From positions 8,805 through 42,383 of the forward strand of contig QZLH01000160.1 in assembly GCA_003833135.1 (NCBI GenBank): 33,579 nt of DNA, written 5' to 3'. This stretch comes from Oehlia diaphana (lineage: Eukaryota; Glomeromycota; Glomeromycetes; Glomerales; Glomeraceae). The position numbers were made by a program, and so were the translations under genes. The notes beneath the pieces were generated by a model. That model was not told the origin of the DNA. It was given only the letters and a program-made list of their open reading frames with translations, and ran no database searches. Below are positions 31,576 through 33,579 of this stretch, piece after piece; positions within the stretch are counted from its first letter, which is position 1, and every line of letters begins with the position of its first letter.

Positions 31576-32038
31576 TATAACTGACTTTGAATTTTTAAAG
31601 AAATATTTTTTTTTTTTTTTTTTTTTTTTTTTCTGGGTAAACTCATTTGATTTTCAAAGAAATGGAAGAAAATGGTAAAATTGTCCCAAATTTGTCGAAT
31701 GAATGAATATCCTTATATGTAAGATCGGGAAATTCTTCGGCCCGAGAAATACGTTATGAAAATCCACTTTTTGTGTGATCATCCGCTGTAAAAAAAAAGT
31801 CCAAAAAGGTTACGAAAATTTTCTATCTTTTTATTGTTACCTTTCTTCCTTTATTCTTTTTTTTTCGACTATTGTTCCATACTTTCTGTTTTTACCTTTT
31901 AATATACAGTATTCTATTTCCTAAAAATATCTTATACAAAAGAAATGATTATAAAAGTTAATATATATTCATATTATATAATCTTATTACAACAACCATA
32001 ATTATATATAAATGTATAACTAATTTATTTTAATTCTC
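31576..32038. other. Upstream region of copy 3, with retained promoter block
   Basis: The block TTGTCCCAAATTTGTCGAATG and the following AATATCCTTATATG at 31681-31720 corresponds to the promoter blocks of copies 1 and 2. A long T-run (31606-31632) lies between it and the dead start codon, and is absent from the intact copies. Similarity to the copy 2 upstream region continues to about 31910. No other gene. Confidence 0.55.
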
Positions 32039-32135
32039 TTATGGTGTTTTTTGCCAGTTGAATTCTTCTCTTTCTATATTTTGGAGTCGTGAACTTATTT
32101 CTTGAAGACGATCATTCAACGTATTGATACTATCC
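32039..32135 (-). pseudogene. Orphan C-terminal coding fragment with coiled-coil character
   Basis: On the minus strand a frame ending at a TAA (32041-32039) reads SINTLNDRLQEISSRLQNIE and then REEFNWQKTP. The heptad-like spacing of I/L residues predicts a short coiled coil, and the composition is unlike the surrounding DNA. An AG that could serve as splice acceptor lies just upstream (CTGTAAAG), but I find no convincing partner exon within 200 bp. It could be the last exon of a gene with a longer intron, or a gene remnant. Confidence 0.35.
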
Positions 32136-32389
32136 CTTTACAGGTAGTGCGTGACGTAAAGTTAAATTGTTTAAATGTAAACATGAAATTCTTAAATTAG
32201 AATTCTGTCACATATACTGTGCATAAACCTAAAAAATCCGGGTCAATTTTTTTTAAAAAAATTTTTTTTCTTATTAAGAATGTTTTGCATACAATAAAAT
32301 AAAATACGAAATACTTGTTTGTTGAAAACGAATTTTTGAATATTTAATGTCATACGGTGGTAATTAATCATTTGATTTTTGTCAAAAAA
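32136..32389. other. Short intergenic region before the LamG gene
   Basis: AT-rich, with no clear TATA box. It should contain the start of transcription for the LamG gene if the start at 32390 is correct. The frame of exon 1 stays open upstream to 32357 through a GTG, without a better ATG. Confidence 0.4.
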
Positions 32390-33186
32390 ATGAAGAAATT
32401 TGCCATAAATGAGTTCTATGAGTTTGTTTCGGAGCCTAAAACGTTAAGGCCTGAAGACCAAATCGTCGTGCAGCATGCTGAACTGCCAGTAGTTGAGAAT
32501 GAGTTGTCAGTGTCGCTATGGCTGAAACTTAAGAGTCACACTTCCGATTATACCATTATTTTTCATAAAGGTAAACAAAATTATTAGTTAATTCATTTGT
32601 CTGAATAACTCTATAAAACGCACCTAAATTATATGTACATTTAGGAACTGATCATTCAAGTCGTACACCTGGACTTTATTTAGTGCCAAATACATCAAAA
32701 TTGCATGCACGTTTTACCGGAAATTGGAGTAGTAATGTTGGAATTGCAGAAACTGGGGACGGACTTTTGTTAAATCAGAAGTATCATTTAACTTACACAC
32801 TTTCTGATCCTGAAAAGAGACTAGATTTCTACATAAATGGAGAATGGGACGCATTCTATAGTATTGAAAATGTTAAAACGCATAAAGTTAAATTCAATGA
32901 TGGGCCATTGTACATTGGACGCTTTTATCGTGAAGGTTTTAATGGTGAAATTAGGTATAATTTGTCATTAGTTTGTCTATGAATAATAGAATTAGTTTAA
33001 TAAATGATTATTTTTATTACATATAGTAATTTCCGTTATTTTAATTGGCGTTTATCTGCTGATGAAGCGATGAAAAATTATTTGGTAAGATATATTTAAT
33101 TACATATATTAATATTTATTAAAGAACTCTTATAATAATATATACTTTAAAATTTTAATTTTCAGAATAGTCGACCCTTTAATTAA
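32390..33186 (+). CDS. LamG / concanavalin A-like jelly-roll domain protein
   Basis: Four exons, 32390-32570, 32645-32954, 33027-33084 and 33166-33186, with GT-AG introns of 72-81 bp, give 189 residues. Residues about 25-185 read as one LamG-like jelly-roll: VENELSVSLWLKLKS, YTIIFHKG, GLYLVPNTSKLHARF, KYHLTYTLSDPEKRLDFYIN, PLYIGRFYREGFNGEISNFR and finally FNWRLSADEAMKNY. The strand order, the FYINGE turn and the G.I..FR.FNW.LS.DE end are characteristic of the LamG_3 type, where the last part usually reads L...EI..ly. There is no signal peptide at the chosen start, so an unseen upstream exon or a cytosolic location are both possible. Such folds usually bind glycans or proteins. The ligand is unknown. 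Confidence 0.8.
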
Positions 33187-33420
33187 GGAATAAGGGAAAG
33201 GGGCGGGAATAAAGTATAGAACAGGTATAATTTAAAAAGGATATCAAAAATATCAAAATTACTGATTTTAATAAAATGTTACGTTGAAGTTTATTACGAA
33301 AAATTACGTAATCGCTTTGTACGGTGTACCATTTGGACCAAAAGTGACAAAATTATGAAAATCGAAATTTCGAAATTCTGAATTTTTGAAATTTTGGATT
33401 TTGAAATTTTTGATTTTTGA
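33187..33420. other. 3' flank of the LamG gene with GAAATTT-type simple repeats
   Basis: AT-rich sequence. From about 33355 to 33420 GAAATTT/GAATTTTTGAAATTTTGG words repeat loosely and lead directly into the inverted repeat that follows. Confidence 0.5.
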
Positions 33421-33573
33421 AATTTCCTTTTATGTGAAATTCCCTTTTATGGTAACGATCTACGTTACACAAATTTCCCAAAATGAGAATTTTGTGTTAC
33501 GGAATTTCCTGTTTTGGAAATTTGTGTAATGTAGATCACCACCATAAAAGGGAATTTCACATAAAAGGAAATT
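33421..33573. repeat. Snap-back inverted repeat (about 63-bp arms)
   Basis: The left arm 33421-33483 (beginning AATTTCCTTTTATGTGAAAT) and the right arm 33512-33573 are reverse complements with only a few mismatches around GGTAACGATCTACG versus GGTGGTGATCTACA. They are separated by a 28-base loop. Such a structure would fold into a long hairpin as DNA or RNA. It may be a fold-back MITE; the window ends six bases after the right arm, so its limits cannot be judged. Confidence 0.8.
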
Positions 33574-33579
33574 CGTAAA

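Overview
The window looks like a draft nuclear contig from an arbuscular mycorrhizal fungus close to Rhizophagus irregularis (Glomeromycotina). The evidence is indirect but consistent. The DNA is very AT-rich. Introns are short (about 60-120 bp, GT-AG) and one carries a perfect TACTAAC branch point. The gene families are ones heavily expanded in that lineage: protein kinases with a cysteine-rich N-terminus, BTB/TLDc proteins, secreted Kelch membrane proteins, a Uma2 nuclease-like protein and a LamG protein. There are many decayed LINE, gag-like and DNA-transposon remains, and one assembly gap (N, 18327-18326+846=19172).

Layout. Bases 1-8.7 kb are a transposon graveyard: gag-like RNA-recognition-motif relics, a CCHC knuckle relic and a Tc1/mariner-like motif, but no intact gene. 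At 8.87-9.99 kb a three-exon gene joins a Uma2 (PD-(D/E)XK) nuclease domain to an acidic/basic linker and a C-terminal C2H2 zinc finger. At 11.5-14.66 kb a five-exon gene carries two tandem copies of a Cys-rich module followed by a protein kinase domain. Convergent to it, at 15.37-17.07 kb on the minus strand, a six-exon gene encodes a Kelch protein with signal peptide, Ser-rich stalk and one membrane helix. At 18.14-19.52 kb lies a hAT-like DNA transposon with 8-bp target duplication, whose middle is the N gap.

From 20 kb to 31.9 kb a segment carrying a BTB-BACK-TLDc gene has been copied three times in the same orientation. Two copies are intact (20.8-22.3 kb and 27.0-28.5 kb) and the third (30.75-31.58 kb) is a wreck. 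Each copy also carries the 3' end of a small converging ORF family and a conserved promoter block. Between copies 1 and 2 sit three mobile elements: a short retroelement with a 17-bp target duplication, a 198-bp MITE and a LINE reverse-transcriptase relic. The window ends with a four-exon LamG-fold gene (32.4-33.2 kb) and a near-perfect 150-bp snap-back inverted repeat.

No operon-like logic applies. The genes are independent members of expanded families typical of signalling and interaction repertoires in AM fungi. All exon structures were rebuilt by hand from reading-frame continuity and splice-site consensus, and have not been tested against transcripts.
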